A DNA stretch of 49,699 bases from the NCBI GenBank assembly GCA_910588225.1, contig CAJUQT010000006.1, positions 65,603 through 115,301 on the forward strand. The letters run 5' to 3'. This document shows positions 38,455 to 47,454 of this stretch, in pieces (within the stretch, counting starts at the first letter, position 1; each line of letters opens with the position of its first letter). Made by a program: the position numbers and the translations under genes. The notes beneath the pieces are model-generated. The model was not told the origin of the DNA. It made no database searches and saw only the letters and a list, made by a program, of their open reading frames with translations. The DNA is from an uncultured Acetatifactor sp. (GTDB lineage Bacteria > Bacillota > Clostridia > Lachnospirales > Lachnospiraceae).

Positions 38455-39789
38455 ATGTACGAAAATGAAATTTATTCTGATTCCAATACGGGAAGGTATA
38501 CCACTTATCAAACAGACGGAAATCTTTATACGGGAAGTGGCACTACAGGTACTTCAGGAAATGCGGCAGAAGGAAAGAAGAAAAAAAGAGGTGTGTTCGG
38601 TAAGTTTATGCTGAGCCTGAGTCTGGGGCTTGTGTTCGGACTGTTTGCGGGGGCCGGGTTCTATGCGGTTCAGCTGGGAGCAGACAGACTGCTGCCTCAG
38701 GAAAGCAGGAATGAAGTGCCTGCGGAGATTGAGACCCAGCAGAAGCCTGCGTCGGGCAATGTACTTTCCAATGTAAGTCAGGTCACATATGTGACTGATG
38801 ATGTCTCCGGCGTGGTGGAAGAAGTCATGCCTGCCATGGTATCTATTGTCAATAATTCTACCAGAACCGGTTCCTTCTTTGGCTACACTTATACAGAGTC
38901 TGTGCCTTCGGCCGGATCGGGTATCATTGTGGAAGAAAGAGACAATGAGCTGCTGATCGTGACCAACAATCATGTGGTAGAAGGTGCGGATTCCCTGGAG
39001 GTTACCTTCATTGACGGCTCCACCGCCCAGGCCAGCATCAAAGGACTGGATGCGGAGATGGATCTGGGTGTGATAGCGGTAGCTGTGGACAGCCTGTCCC
39101 AGGAGACCAGAAACGCGATTACCATGGCGACGCTGGGAGACAGCGACAGCTTAAAGCTGGGTATGCCCGTAATCGCCATCGGTAATGCGCTGGGGATCGG
39201 ACAGTCGGTGACCAACGGCATCATCAGTGCTCTGGACAGGGAAGTGACCAGTGAGGACGGCACCACAGGTACTTTTATACAGACCAATGCGGCCATCAAC
39301 GGCGGTAACTCAGGCGGCGCGCTGCTGACCATTACCGGTGAAGTCATCGGAATCAATTCCGGCAAGATCAGGGGAACCGGTGTGGAAGGCATGGGCTATG
39401 CCATTCCCATCAGCAAGGCCAGCCCTATCATTGCGGATCTGATGGAGCGTCAGACCAGAGCGGATAAGGTAGCCGAAGAGGAGATGGGCTATATGGGGAT
39501 TTCACTCCAGGAAGTGAACGCAGAGATGGCACAATATTTAGGAATGCCTCAGGGTGTACACGTAATGGAAGTGGATGAAAATTCTGCGGCGGAAGCTGCC
39601 GGCATGAAGAAGAGAGACATTATCGTGAAGTTTGACGGACAGAGGATTTCTTCCTATGCGGATCTGCAGGATGTGCTGCAGTATTACAGAGCGGGAGAGA
39701 CAGTGACTGTCACTGTAAAGCGCATAGTGGACGGCGAATATGAGAGCCTGGATCTGGAGCTTACGCTGGGAACACGGACAGCAGAATAA
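38455..39789 (+). CDS. Membrane-anchored HtrA/DegP-type serine protease with PDZ domain
   Basis: Extracytoplasmic quality-control protease of family S1C. 444 residues: cytoplasmic start, one membrane helix (about 47-70), protease domain with His173 (TNNHVVEGAD), Asp203 (EMDLGVIAV) and Ser286 (INGGNSGGALL), and a C-terminal PDZ domain from about 345 (GYMGISLQEVN, GVHVMEVDENSAAEAAGMKKRDIIV). All catalytic residues present. Start at MYENEIYSDS has AAGGAAGGA upstream. Upstream, TTGTCA and TATAAA elements are present with irregular spacing, and one TTTTCACA (38297-38304) resembles the CssR box of Bacillus htrA; this last point is weak. Confidence 0.94.
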   Translation: MYENEIYSDSNTGRYTTYQTDGNLYTGSGTTGTSGNAAEGKKKKRGVFGKFMLSLSLGLVFGLFAGAGFYAVQLGADRLLPQESRNEVPAEIETQQKPASGNVLSNVSQVTYVTDDVSGVVEEVMPAMVSIVNNSTRTGSFFGYTYTESVPSAGSGIIVEERDNELLIVTNNHVVEGADSLEVTFIDGSTAQASIKGLDAEMDLGVIAVAVDSLSQETRNAITMATLGDSDSLKLGMPVIAIGNALGIGQSVTNGIISALDREVTSEDGTTGTFIQTNAAINGGNSGGALLTITGEVIGINSGKIRGTGVEGMGYAIPISKASPIIADLMERQTRADKVAEEEMGYMGISLQEVNAEMAQYLGMPQGVHVMEVDENSAAEAAGMKKRDIIVKFDGQRISSYADLQDVLQYYRAGETVTVTVKRIVDGEYESLDLELTLGTRTAE

Positions 39790-39824
39790 TTGAGAACAAC
39801 AGAGAACAACAAGGAGATTGATTC

Positions 39825-40520
39825 ATGTACAGACTGGCAATCTGTGACGACAATCAGACGGATGTCGCTTACCTGCAGTCATTGCTGAAAAGGTGGGCGG
39901 CATCCACGGAAACAGCCATGAAAATAGAGAGCTTCCCTTCCGCGGAAGCTTTTCTTTTTCGTTATGAAGAGGATAAATCTTTTGACCTTCTGCTGCTGGA
40001 TATTGAGATGGGGCAGATGAGCGGCGTGGAGCTGGCAAGGAGAGTTCGACAGGACAATCGTCAGGTGCAGATTATATTCATCACCGGATATATGGAGTAT
40101 ATCGCGGAAGGATATGACGTGGAAGCCCTTCACTATCTGCTCAAGCCGGTGACGGAGGAGAAACTCCGGGCGGTTCTTGACAGGGCGGCTCGGCGGTTTG
40201 AGAGCAGAGAGAAGGCATTGTGTCTGTGTGTGTCGGGAACAGCCATGCGGATTCCGCTTCGGGAGATTCGTTATCTGGAGGTGCAGAGAAACTATGTGAC
40301 TGTGCATGGACAGGAAGCGTGGACGGTGAAGAAAACGTTGAATGAGCTGGAGGAGGAGCTGGATAGGAGCTTTTTCCGCACGAGCCGCTCCCATATTGTG
40401 AATCTGCATTATGTCAGGAAGATCACCAGAACGCAGGTGACTTTGAAGGATGGAGACGAGCTGCCTCTTTCGCGGAAGTTTTACGAGGAGATGAATCGTG
40501 CGATGATTCATTATTTTTAA
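39825..40520 (+). CDS. LytTR-family response regulator (AgrA-like)
   Basis: 231 residues. Receiver domain with CDDNQTDVAYL acidic pocket, phospho-Asp59 in FDLLLLDIEMGQMSG and Lys in YLLKPV; LytTR DNA-binding domain from about 130 (IPLREIRYLEVQRNYVTVHG, FFRTSRSHIVNLHYVRKI, LPLSRKFYEEM). Regulators of this kind commonly control peptide-sensing or peptide-export operons. The kinase gene follows, then two ABC exporter genes. AAGGAG lies before the ATG. Target sites were not identified. Confidence 0.95.
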   Translation: MYRLAICDDNQTDVAYLQSLLKRWAASTETAMKIESFPSAEAFLFRYEEDKSFDLLLLDIEMGQMSGVELARRVRQDNRQVQIIFITGYMEYIAEGYDVEALHYLLKPVTEEKLRAVLDRAARRFESREKALCLCVSGTAMRIPLREIRYLEVQRNYVTVHGQEAWTVKKTLNELEEELDRSFFRTSRSHIVNLHYVRKITRTQVTLKDGDELPLSRKFYEEMNRAMIHYF

Positions 40521-40635
40521 TATAGTAATTTGTGCAGATTCATGAATGATTGTATTTTACTCATTTTGGATCCGACAAGTTTCGCAGGCTGGAAGAGCGG
40601 GAATTTTTGTGTTTGTACGAAAAGGGGATAATAAA

Positions 40636-41310
40636 ATGCCGATATCAAGATTGTCCTTCCGGGAAAAAAGAATAGACAGGCGGATTGCCGCCTATCAGAG
40701 CGATCTTCTTGCCACCCACTATGCCGAGGTGGAGAATATGTACCGGCAGATCAGGGGCTGGAGGCATGACTACCGCAACCACATCCAGGTGTTGAAAAGC
40801 TATCTGGATATGGGGGACGTGCAGGCGGCTTCGGCGTATCTGGAGGCCCTCAGCGAGGACTTGAACACGGTGGACCCGGCGTTGAAGACGGGAAATAAGA
40901 TGACGGATATCATTTTAAACAGCAAGATTTCTCTGGCCAGGTCCAAAAAAATTCGGGTGGAGGCGGACGCCCATGTGCCGGTGGCCCTGTCCACGGCGGA
41001 GATCGATCTGTGTATCATCATCGGAAATCTCTTTGACAATGCCATCGAGGCCTGTATGGCGCTTCCGGAGGAGGAACGGATGATTCGGGTGTATATGGAG
41101 ATGAAAAACACCCAGCTTTACATGTCTTTTACCAACAGCACCGCACTGAAAAAGCAGAAGAAGGAAAACGGGCGCTTCTTCTCCACCAAAGGTGCAGACC
41201 ACGGCTATGGGCTGGTGCGTATCGATACCATTGTGGACAGGTACCAGGGCTATATCAGCAGGAACAGCGAGGACGGTGCGTTTACCACGGAGGTTCTTCT
41301 GCCACAGTGA
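40636..41310 (+). CDS. GHKL-type sensor histidine kinase without membrane domain
   Basis: 224 residues from the ATG at 40636 (AAAGGGGAT upstream). H-box RGWRHDYRNHIQVLKSYLD with phospho-His44, then the AgrC-type GHKL ATPase: LCIIIGNLFDNAIEACM, TNSTALKKQ and GYGLVRIDTIVDRYQG. Family members usually have five to seven N-terminal membrane helices that sense a peptide; these are absent here. Extending the frame to an ATG at 40546 adds only 30 residues, one of them a weak hydrophobic stretch. It either is a soluble kinase or lost its sensor part. Confidence 0.88.
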   Translation: MPISRLSFREKRIDRRIAAYQSDLLATHYAEVENMYRQIRGWRHDYRNHIQVLKSYLDMGDVQAASAYLEALSEDLNTVDPALKTGNKMTDIILNSKISLARSKKIRVEADAHVPVALSTAEIDLCIIIGNLFDNAIEACMALPEEERMIRVYMEMKNTQLYMSFTNSTALKKQKKENGRFFSTKGADHGYGLVRIDTIVDRYQGYISRNSEDGAFTTEVLLPQ

Positions 41311-41331
41311 AAATTGTACAAGGTTATTTTT

Positions 41332-41381
41332 ATCCCCCTGTGGATGCATTTCGTCCCCGAAATGTACCACAGGGGGATTTT
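41332..41381 (+). terminator. Long perfect hairpin between kinase and ABC exporter genes
   Basis: ATCCCCCTGTGG (41332-41343) pairs with CCACAGGGGGAT (41367-41378), and inside it CATTTCG (41347-41353) pairs with CGAAATG (41358-41364) around a TCCC loop. Four T residues (41378-41381) follow. It looks like an intrinsic terminator or attenuator that would lower read-through from the regulator genes into the exporter genes. Confidence 0.65.
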
Positions 41382-41428
41382 GTGTTAAGATACTTGAAGA
41401 ATGTTGAAAAAGGAGACAGGTCAGGAAG

Positions 41429-43258
41429 ATGAGACAGGAGAAGACAAAAAATACCGTAAAGTACGGACTGCTGAGCAATTCCCTTTTTATGGTGCGGGAG
41501 GCGTTGGGAATCAATCCGGTGGTGCTGGTACTTACTCTGCTCCAGGCGTTGCTTGCAGTGGCGATTTCGCTGATGGAGCTGTATGTGACACCTACGATTC
41601 TGGGGAAGCTGGAGAGGCATGAGACTCTGGGAACCATGCTGGGCAGTATCTGCTTTTTTGCCCTGGGGATTATGGGGCTCCAGGGACTTTCTGATTATCT
41701 GGAGAGCAATCAGATGTTCAGCAGACTGCCGGTAAGACTTTCCATCATTGCAAAAATGTGGCATAAGGCGGGAAGCTGTTCCTATCCGGTGCGGGAAAGC
41801 CAGGACTTTATCCGTTCTTTTACGAAGGCTACCGACGCTTCCCTGGGAAACAGCTCGGCGGCGGAGGATACCTGGAATACCTTTGCCGTGTTGATTCAGA
41901 ATTTTCTGGGATTTTTGATTTATCTCTATCTGCTGACCCATGTGGACCCTGTGATTGTCATCGTGACTCTTGTGGCGGCAATTACAGGCTACCTGGTGAG
42001 CAATCATTTTAACGGCTGGGGATACCGGCACAGGCAGGAGGAATCCGAGATTAAGAACAGATTCTTCTATTTCCGGGACAAAGCAAGGGACAGACGGCTG
42101 GCAAAGGATGTGCGAATCTTCGGAATCGGGGACTGGCTTAGGGAGGTTCTGGATAAGAATATGAGAATGCTGCAGGACTTCTATCTGAGAAGGGAGAGGG
42201 TTTGCCTGCTGGCTGATATTACGGATGTGATCCTTTCCTTTCTGAGAAACGGGGTCGCCTATGCCTGGCTGCTTTATCAGGCTGTTCAGGGGAACTTAAC
42301 CGCTTCGGAGTTTCTGCTCTATTTCACGGCTGCCAGCGGGTTTACAGCCTGGATTACCGGGATTATGGCCAGTGTCTCCAAATTGCGCAGGCAATGTATG
42401 GATTTGTCCTGTATCAGGGAAATGCTGGATTATGAAGAGCCCTTTTTATTCGAGGAAGGAAAGGCGCTTCGGACAGAGCAGGGAACGGACTATACCATCG
42501 AACTGAGAGATGTGACTTTCCGTTATCCGGGCTCGGAACAGAGGATTTTCTCGCATCTGAATCTGACCCTTCACCCGGGGGAGAAGCTGGCGGTGGTGGG
42601 GGCCAACGGAGCCGGGAAGACCACGCTGGTCCGGCTGCTCTGCGGCCTGTATGACCCGGACGAAGGGGAGGTGCTGCTGAACGGCGTGAACATTAAGGAG
42701 TATAACCGCAGAGAGTATTACCAGCTGTTTTCGGCTGTGTTCCAGGAATTCTCTCTGCTGGCAGGGGAAATCGGAGAGAATGTGGCCTGCTTTGACCAGG
42801 AGACAGATTCGGACAGGATACGGGACTGCATGGAAAAGGTGGGACTTGCCGGGAAGATAGAAGCCCTTCCGGAAGGGTATCACACCCATCTGGTAAAAGA
42901 GGTATATGACGATGCAGTGGAGCTCTCCGGCGGGGAAGAGCAGCGTCTGATGATGGCAAGGCTTCTGTACAAGGACAGCCCGATCATGATTCTGGATGAG
43001 CCCACCGCGGCGCTGGATGCCATCGCGGAGAGTGATATTTATAGGAAATACCATGAACTGAGCCGGGGGAAATCCTCTGTCTTCATCTCCCACAGGCTGG
43101 CCTCCACCCGATTCTGCGACCGGATTATTCTGCTGAAGGATGGAAAGGTGGCGGAGGAGGGAACCCATGAGGAGTTGATGGCACTGGGGGAATCCTATGC
43201 GGAGCTGTTTAGGATTCAGAGTAAATATTATGTGGACAGTCCGGAAGGAAATGTGTAG
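41429..43258 (+). CDS. ABC exporter half-transporter (membrane plus ATPase), first of a pair
   Basis: 609 residues: about six membrane helices in residues 25-335, then an ATPase with Walker A VVGANGAGKTTL, Q-loop SAVFQEFSLL, signature ELSGGEEQRLMMARLLY, Walker B IMILDEPTAALDA and switch His in FISHRLAS. All ATP-site residues are present. The gene downstream is a similar half-transporter, so the two likely form a heterodimer exporting a peptide, lipid or small molecule. AAAGGAG lies before the start. No precursor-peptide gene or peptidase domain was seen. Confidence 0.92.
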   Translation: MRQEKTKNTVKYGLLSNSLFMVREALGINPVVLVLTLLQALLAVAISLMELYVTPTILGKLERHETLGTMLGSICFFALGIMGLQGLSDYLESNQMFSRLPVRLSIIAKMWHKAGSCSYPVRESQDFIRSFTKATDASLGNSSAAEDTWNTFAVLIQNFLGFLIYLYLLTHVDPVIVIVTLVAAITGYLVSNHFNGWGYRHRQEESEIKNRFFYFRDKARDRRLAKDVRIFGIGDWLREVLDKNMRMLQDFYLRRERVCLLADITDVILSFLRNGVAYAWLLYQAVQGNLTASEFLLYFTAASGFTAWITGIMASVSKLRRQCMDLSCIREMLDYEEPFLFEEGKALRTEQGTDYTIELRDVTFRYPGSEQRIFSHLNLTLHPGEKLAVVGANGAGKTTLVRLLCGLYDPDEGEVLLNGVNIKEYNRREYYQLFSAVFQEFSLLAGEIGENVACFDQETDSDRIRDCMEKVGLAGKIEALPEGYHTHLVKEVYDDAVELSGGEEQRLMMARLLYKDSPIMILDEPTAALDAIAESDIYRKYHELSRGKSSVFISHRLASTRFCDRIILLKDGKVAEEGTHEELMALGESYAELFRIQSKYYVDSPEGNV

Positions 43259-43362
43259 TATGGGCTAAACTGTTACAAAATATCGCATGAGGGCGCAGGT
43301 ATGGAAAGCAGAAGGAGCGTCGCAAAACGGGTCATAATAGATGCGAGAGAGGGAACATAATA

Positions 43363-45495
43363 ATGAAGAATAAAAAGAAGGAAAAAGGGAATCAAAAGGA
43401 TCAACAAAAAAAGAAAGAGCTTTCGTGGAAGGAAGTATTTTCCTTAAATAAAAGGGCGGTTTTGCTCTGGTGCAGAGAATGTCCAATGGTGTTCGTGTCG
43501 GCTGCCCTTCATGCGGCGATTGAGGCGCTGGTACCCTATCTGACCCTTTATTTTTCCGCAAGACTTCTGGATGAACTGGCGGATTTAAGACGGCCTGAAA
43601 TATTGAGGAAATGGGTGATTGTACTGCTGGCGGCAGACGCGGCGGCGTATCTGCTGAAAGCGCTGGTCTTTCGCTGGAAGCAGGCTTTTCACTCTGCCAC
43701 ATATTATCAGGGGGAGGTGCGGATTGCCCGGAAGCTGCTGACCATGGATTTCTGTGCGGCGGACGATGCGGCAACCCATGAGTTGCTGAGCCGGATCCAT
43801 CAGCGGGAGATGTGGACCAGCTGGGGGCTGGGTAAAATCTATGAGCATTTTGAAAGTCTGGTGAAGGAATTGTTCCGAATCATGGGAGCGGCGGCACTTA
43901 CCGTTTCTCTGTTCCGCCTGCCGGTGCGGTCGCGGGCCGGGTGGCTGACTATGCTGAATAATCCTGTTTTTCTCCTTTTGCTTTTGCTTGTGATGGTGGG
44001 AGTTACCATACTGTCTCCCTGGCTGTCTACCAAAGCGCAGATGCGGGTGATGAAGCATGATGAACCACAGAAATTTGGGAACAGAGTCTACTTTTTCTGC
44101 ATGGATTTGTTCCGACAGGAAAAGCGTGCGGCGGATATGCGGATTTACAGACAGGATGTGTACGGAGTTGAAAGAGTCAGAAAAGTGGCTGACTCCAAAA
44201 ACGGAATGTGCAGCAGTATGGCCCGGGATGCCAGAGGATGGATGGGATGCCTGTTTGCATTGTCTGCAGCCACATCCAGACTGTTCCTGGGGGTGGTATA
44301 CCTGTTTGTGTGCCTGAAGGCCTGGGGCGGCGCCTTCGGAGTAGGCTCCGTGACCCAGTATATCGGCGGGATTACAGCTTTCTCCACCGGGTTTGCCGGT
44401 GCGCTGAGGGTCATCGGAGAAGCCCGGGTCAACAGCGATACTTTGAAGATGGTATTCCAATTCCTGGATATTCCAAATGAAATGTATCAGGGCTCTCTGA
44501 CAGTGGAGAAGCGCTCCGACAGAAAGTACGAGGTGGAATTCAGAAATGTGAGCTTCCGGTATCCGAATACGGAAAGCTGGGCTCTTAAGAATGTCTCTCT
44601 GAAATTCAGGGTGGGAGAGCGGCTGGCGGTGGTGGGGCAGAACGGTTCCGGCAAGACTACCTTCATCAAGCTGCTGTGCCGTCTGTATGACCCCACGGAA
44701 GGGGAGATTCTGTTGAACGGAATCGATATCCGCAAGTACAATTACCGGGAATATCTTAATGTGTTCTCCGTGGTCTTTCAGGATTTCCAGCTGCTTGCAG
44801 TGAGCCTTCTGGAAAATGTGGCCGCCGGAAGTGCCGAGGGGGAAAGCTTCGCCGCAGGCTCGGGAGGAAACGGAAGAAGAGCGGGCGGAGGTCATGGGAG
44901 AGAGGCGGAGCTTTTGGAAATGAGCCATGATTTTCCTCGTGGAAAAGGGAAAGACATGGAAAGAGACGCCGGAGGCCGGAGAAAGGATAGAAGAGACATT
45001 CGGAGGCAGGACTATGACCGGGAACGTGCTGCGCAGTGTATCCGCAGAGCCGGACTTTCGGAATGGCTGGCCGCAAGACCGGAGGGGCTGGATACCATCC
45101 TTTATAAGGAACTGGACGAAAAAGGGGTGAAGATATCCGGCGGCGAGGCCCAGAAGATCGCTATCGCCAGGTCCCTGTACCACGACGCGCCCTTTATCAT
45201 CCTGGATGAACCCACGGCGGCTCTGGACCCAATGGCGGAGTACGAGATCTACACGAAATTCAGTGAAATTGTGGGAGACAGGACAGCTATTTACATCAGC
45301 CACAGACTGGCCTCCTGCCGGTTCTGCGATGAGATTGTGGTATTCCATGAGGGCAGTATTGTGCTGAGGGGAAGCCATGAGGTACTTCTGGCGCAGGAAG
45401 GCGGGAAATACAGCGAGCTGTGGAATGCTCAGGCGCAGTATTATGCGGAGAGACAGCCGGACCTATCCGGCCGGGGGAACTTACAGGGTATGTAG
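43363..45495 (+). CDS. ABC exporter half-transporter with a basic insertion in the ATPase domain
   Basis: 710 residues: membrane domain of about six helices, then an ATPase with Walker A VVGQNGSGKTTF, Q-loop SVVFQDFQLL, signature KISGGEAQKIAIARSLY, Walker B FIILDEPTAALDP and YISHRLAS. About 65 residues rich in Gly, Arg and Lys (about 487-552, from AAGSAEGESF to RRQDYDR) lie between the Q-loop and the signature, absent from the partner at 41429. The catalytic motifs are complete. It probably forms a heterodimer with that partner. The start follows GAGAGGGAA. Confidence 0.92.
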   Translation: MKNKKKEKGNQKDQQKKKELSWKEVFSLNKRAVLLWCRECPMVFVSAALHAAIEALVPYLTLYFSARLLDELADLRRPEILRKWVIVLLAADAAAYLLKALVFRWKQAFHSATYYQGEVRIARKLLTMDFCAADDAATHELLSRIHQREMWTSWGLGKIYEHFESLVKELFRIMGAAALTVSLFRLPVRSRAGWLTMLNNPVFLLLLLLVMVGVTILSPWLSTKAQMRVMKHDEPQKFGNRVYFFCMDLFRQEKRAADMRIYRQDVYGVERVRKVADSKNGMCSSMARDARGWMGCLFALSAATSRLFLGVVYLFVCLKAWGGAFGVGSVTQYIGGITAFSTGFAGALRVIGEARVNSDTLKMVFQFLDIPNEMYQGSLTVEKRSDRKYEVEFRNVSFRYPNTESWALKNVSLKFRVGERLAVVGQNGSGKTTFIKLLCRLYDPTEGEILLNGIDIRKYNYREYLNVFSVVFQDFQLLAVSLLENVAAGSAEGESFAAGSGGNGRRAGGGHGREAELLEMSHDFPRGKGKDMERDAGGRRKDRRDIRRQDYDRERAAQCIRRAGLSEWLAARPEGLDTILYKELDEKGVKISGGEAQKIAIARSLYHDAPFIILDEPTAALDPMAEYEIYTKFSEIVGDRTAIYISHRLASCRFCDEIVVFHEGSIVLRGSHEVLLAQEGGKYSELWNAQAQYYAERQPDLSGRGNLQGM

Positions 45496-45506
45496 CAGGC
45501 TGATTG

Positions 45507-45532
45507 GCTGACCGCCCGTCCGGGCGGCCAGC
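45507..45532. terminator. GC-rich stem-loop between convergent genes
   Basis: GCTG-A-CCGCCC (45507-45517) pairs with GGGCGG-C-CAGC (45522-45532) with one mismatch and a GTCC loop. It lies between the ABC gene (+) and the GH2 gene (-), the place for a bidirectional terminator, but no T-run follows on either strand. Confidence 0.45.
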
Positions 45533-45545
45533 TTCTGCGGTATAG

Positions 45546-47291
45546 TTATTCTTCTATCTTTGCGGTCTGCCCATTGATTTCTTTTATAATATTGATATCA
45601 AATTTGAGCTGCCGGTCATAGGTGTAAAATCCATTGATTTCCTGTTCGATATCGTAAAGCTGGGTATAGCAGAATCCGAAGATGTCTTCATTGTTCAGCA
45701 TGGATTCTGCCAGGCCTTTATATCTGGCAAAAAATTCTTCCGCTGTGGCGGGTGCGTTCCCGTATCCCCAGCCATCTCTGTCATTCACCACCCACTGAAT
45801 TCCGCCCCACTCGCTGATGAAAATAGGCTGGCCCTGATATGGCTGTGCGAAGAAAGGACTACGCTCCGGAACCAATACAGGAGAATCCGAAGGGATACTT
45901 CCACCGTTTGCCCGGGCGGTCTCGCAAAAAGCATTCCAGCGTTCCCGGAATGCTTCCGGATCCTGGTCGTAGTCGTGAATGTCATAGACATCTATGACCA
46001 CATGGAAGTTTCCGCTGGTATCGATGCAGGGTCTTGTGGGGTCAAGCTGTCTGGTAAGTCTGTAAATACTGCTGATAAGCGCATTCTGCTCCTTCCCTTC
46101 CCAATACCCCCAGGTCTCATTAAAAGGGCACCAGCCAATGATTGCAGGATGATTGAAATCACGGCTGACAGCTTCCTGCCATTCGTTCATGTAGATTTCC
46201 GATGCCAGGGGATGGCTGTGGTCCAGTCCCCAGTTGGGATATTCTCCCCATACCAGATATCCCAGCCGGTCACAGTGATACAGGAAACGGGGCTCGAAAA
46301 CTTTCTCATGAAGCCTTGCGCCGTTGAAACCGGCGGCGAAAGAAAGCTCGATATCTTTTATCAGATCTTCCTCGCCGGGGGCCGTATAAATGCCTTCCGG
46401 ATAAAAACCCTGATCCAGAACAAAGCGCTGGAACAGAGATTTGTCGTTCAGCATAAACTTTTTCCCCTCAAAACGCACGGTGCGCATACCGAAGTAACTT
46501 TTCACATGATCGCCGTTGAAATCAAAAAGCAGGTCATATAAACCGCCCTTTCCGGCCTCCCACATATGTACTTCGCTTAAATCCAGCTGCACGCTGAAAA
46601 AGCCGTTCTTTACCGAAATTGCCCGGGAACCCACGGTCCGGCCCTCCCAGCAGGCAGAGACAGTGAGAGTTCCCTGGCCCACTGCCGTTCCGGTAATCAG
46701 GACACAGGAATTGTACGGATCGGGGAAGTACTTAGCATTTTCAATATAGTCGGCGGGCAGGAATTCCAGCCATACGGTCTGCCAGATACCGGTGGTTCGG
46801 GTATAATCACATCCGTTGGAGGCGAATTTAGCAGCCTGCTTTCCTCTGGGCTGCAGACCGCTTCTCACGTCGTCCGCAACTGATACGAAGAGTACATTGT
46901 CTCCGGCAGAGACATACTCTGTGATATCGAAGGAGAAGGAAGTGTATCCTCCCCTGTGACTTCCCACAGATTGACCATTGACATAGACCTCAGCCTTGTA
47001 GTCAACGGCGCCGAAATGCAGCAGGACCCTTCCTGCAATTTCCTCTTTGTTCAGACAAAAGTGCCGGCGGTAGGCCGCACCGCTGATAAAATCCGTGTAT
47101 GCAATTCCTGAAAGCCTGCTTTCCGGGCAGAAGGGAACGACAATGGAATTGTCAAAGCTTTCTTTTTCCCATAAATTCCTGTCGATGGCACTGTTGCCGA
47201 AGTCAAATTCAAATTCCCAGGTTCCGTTTAAATTCTTCCAGTTTGTTCTCTCCCATTGAGGCTGGGGATGTTCCGGGCGTGGTATGCTCAT
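45546..47291 (-). CDS. Glycoside hydrolase family 2 (beta-glucuronidase/beta-galactosidase-like)
   Basis: 581 residues without signal peptide, so probably cytoplasmic. Layout of GH2: sugar-binding jelly-roll (WKNLNGTWEFEFDFG, VLLHFGAVDYKAEVYVNGQ, HRGGYTSFSFDITEYV), Ig-like middle, then TIM barrel (SFAAGFNGARLHEKVFEP, DRLGYLVWGEYPNWG). Acid/base Glu392 in PFNETWG and nucleophile Glu494 in ISEWGG are both present. It is divergent from an AraC-type regulator, which probably controls it. The substrate (galactoside, glucuronide or other) cannot be read from the sequence. Confidence 0.93.
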   Translation of the reverse strand: MSIPRPEHPQPQWERTNWKNLNGTWEFEFDFGNSAIDRNLWEKESFDNSIVVPFCPESRLSGIAYTDFISGAAYRRHFCLNKEEIAGRVLLHFGAVDYKAEVYVNGQSVGSHRGGYTSFSFDITEYVSAGDNVLFVSVADDVRSGLQPRGKQAAKFASNGCDYTRTTGIWQTVWLEFLPADYIENAKYFPDPYNSCVLITGTAVGQGTLTVSACWEGRTVGSRAISVKNGFFSVQLDLSEVHMWEAGKGGLYDLLFDFNGDHVKSYFGMRTVRFEGKKFMLNDKSLFQRFVLDQGFYPEGIYTAPGEEDLIKDIELSFAAGFNGARLHEKVFEPRFLYHCDRLGYLVWGEYPNWGLDHSHPLASEIYMNEWQEAVSRDFNHPAIIGWCPFNETWGYWEGKEQNALISSIYRLTRQLDPTRPCIDTSGNFHVVIDVYDIHDYDQDPEAFRERWNAFCETARANGGSIPSDSPVLVPERSPFFAQPYQGQPIFISEWGGIQWVVNDRDGWGYGNAPATAEEFFARYKGLAESMLNNEDIFGFCYTQLYDIEQEINGFYTYDRQLKFDINIIKEINGQTAKIEE

Positions 47292-47385
47292 AGTGTAAGC
47301 TGTCCTCCTGTTCTGATGAGACGATGTGTTGTCGGTCCATGGGTTTGGATTTCATGTATTATCGGGACCGATTTAAAAGTTTACA

Positions 47386-47413
47386 TTGACATAAAAATTA
47401 TATATGCTATGAT
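47386..47413 (+). promoter_or_regulatory. Strong promoter of the AraC-type regulator
   Basis: TTGACA (47386-47391), 16-base spacer, TATGAT (47408-47413) preceded by TGC as an extended -10. It lies 42 bases before the regulator start. A weaker minus-strand promoter for the GH2 gene may lie in the same 163-base gap but was not resolved. Confidence 0.7.
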
Positions 47414-47454
47414 GACAGAAAGTAAATAAGTATTCTTGCATAAAAGTTAGGAAA

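Noticed and set aside
43286..43336. Short frame of about 15 codons between the two ABC genes as a peptide precursor
   Set aside because: No leader or cleavage-site features, low information content and no convincing ribosome binding site.
43585..45378. Long minus-strand open frame opposite the second ABC gene
   Set aside because: The plus strand encodes a complete ABC half-transporter with all motifs; the antisense translation has no recognisable domain.
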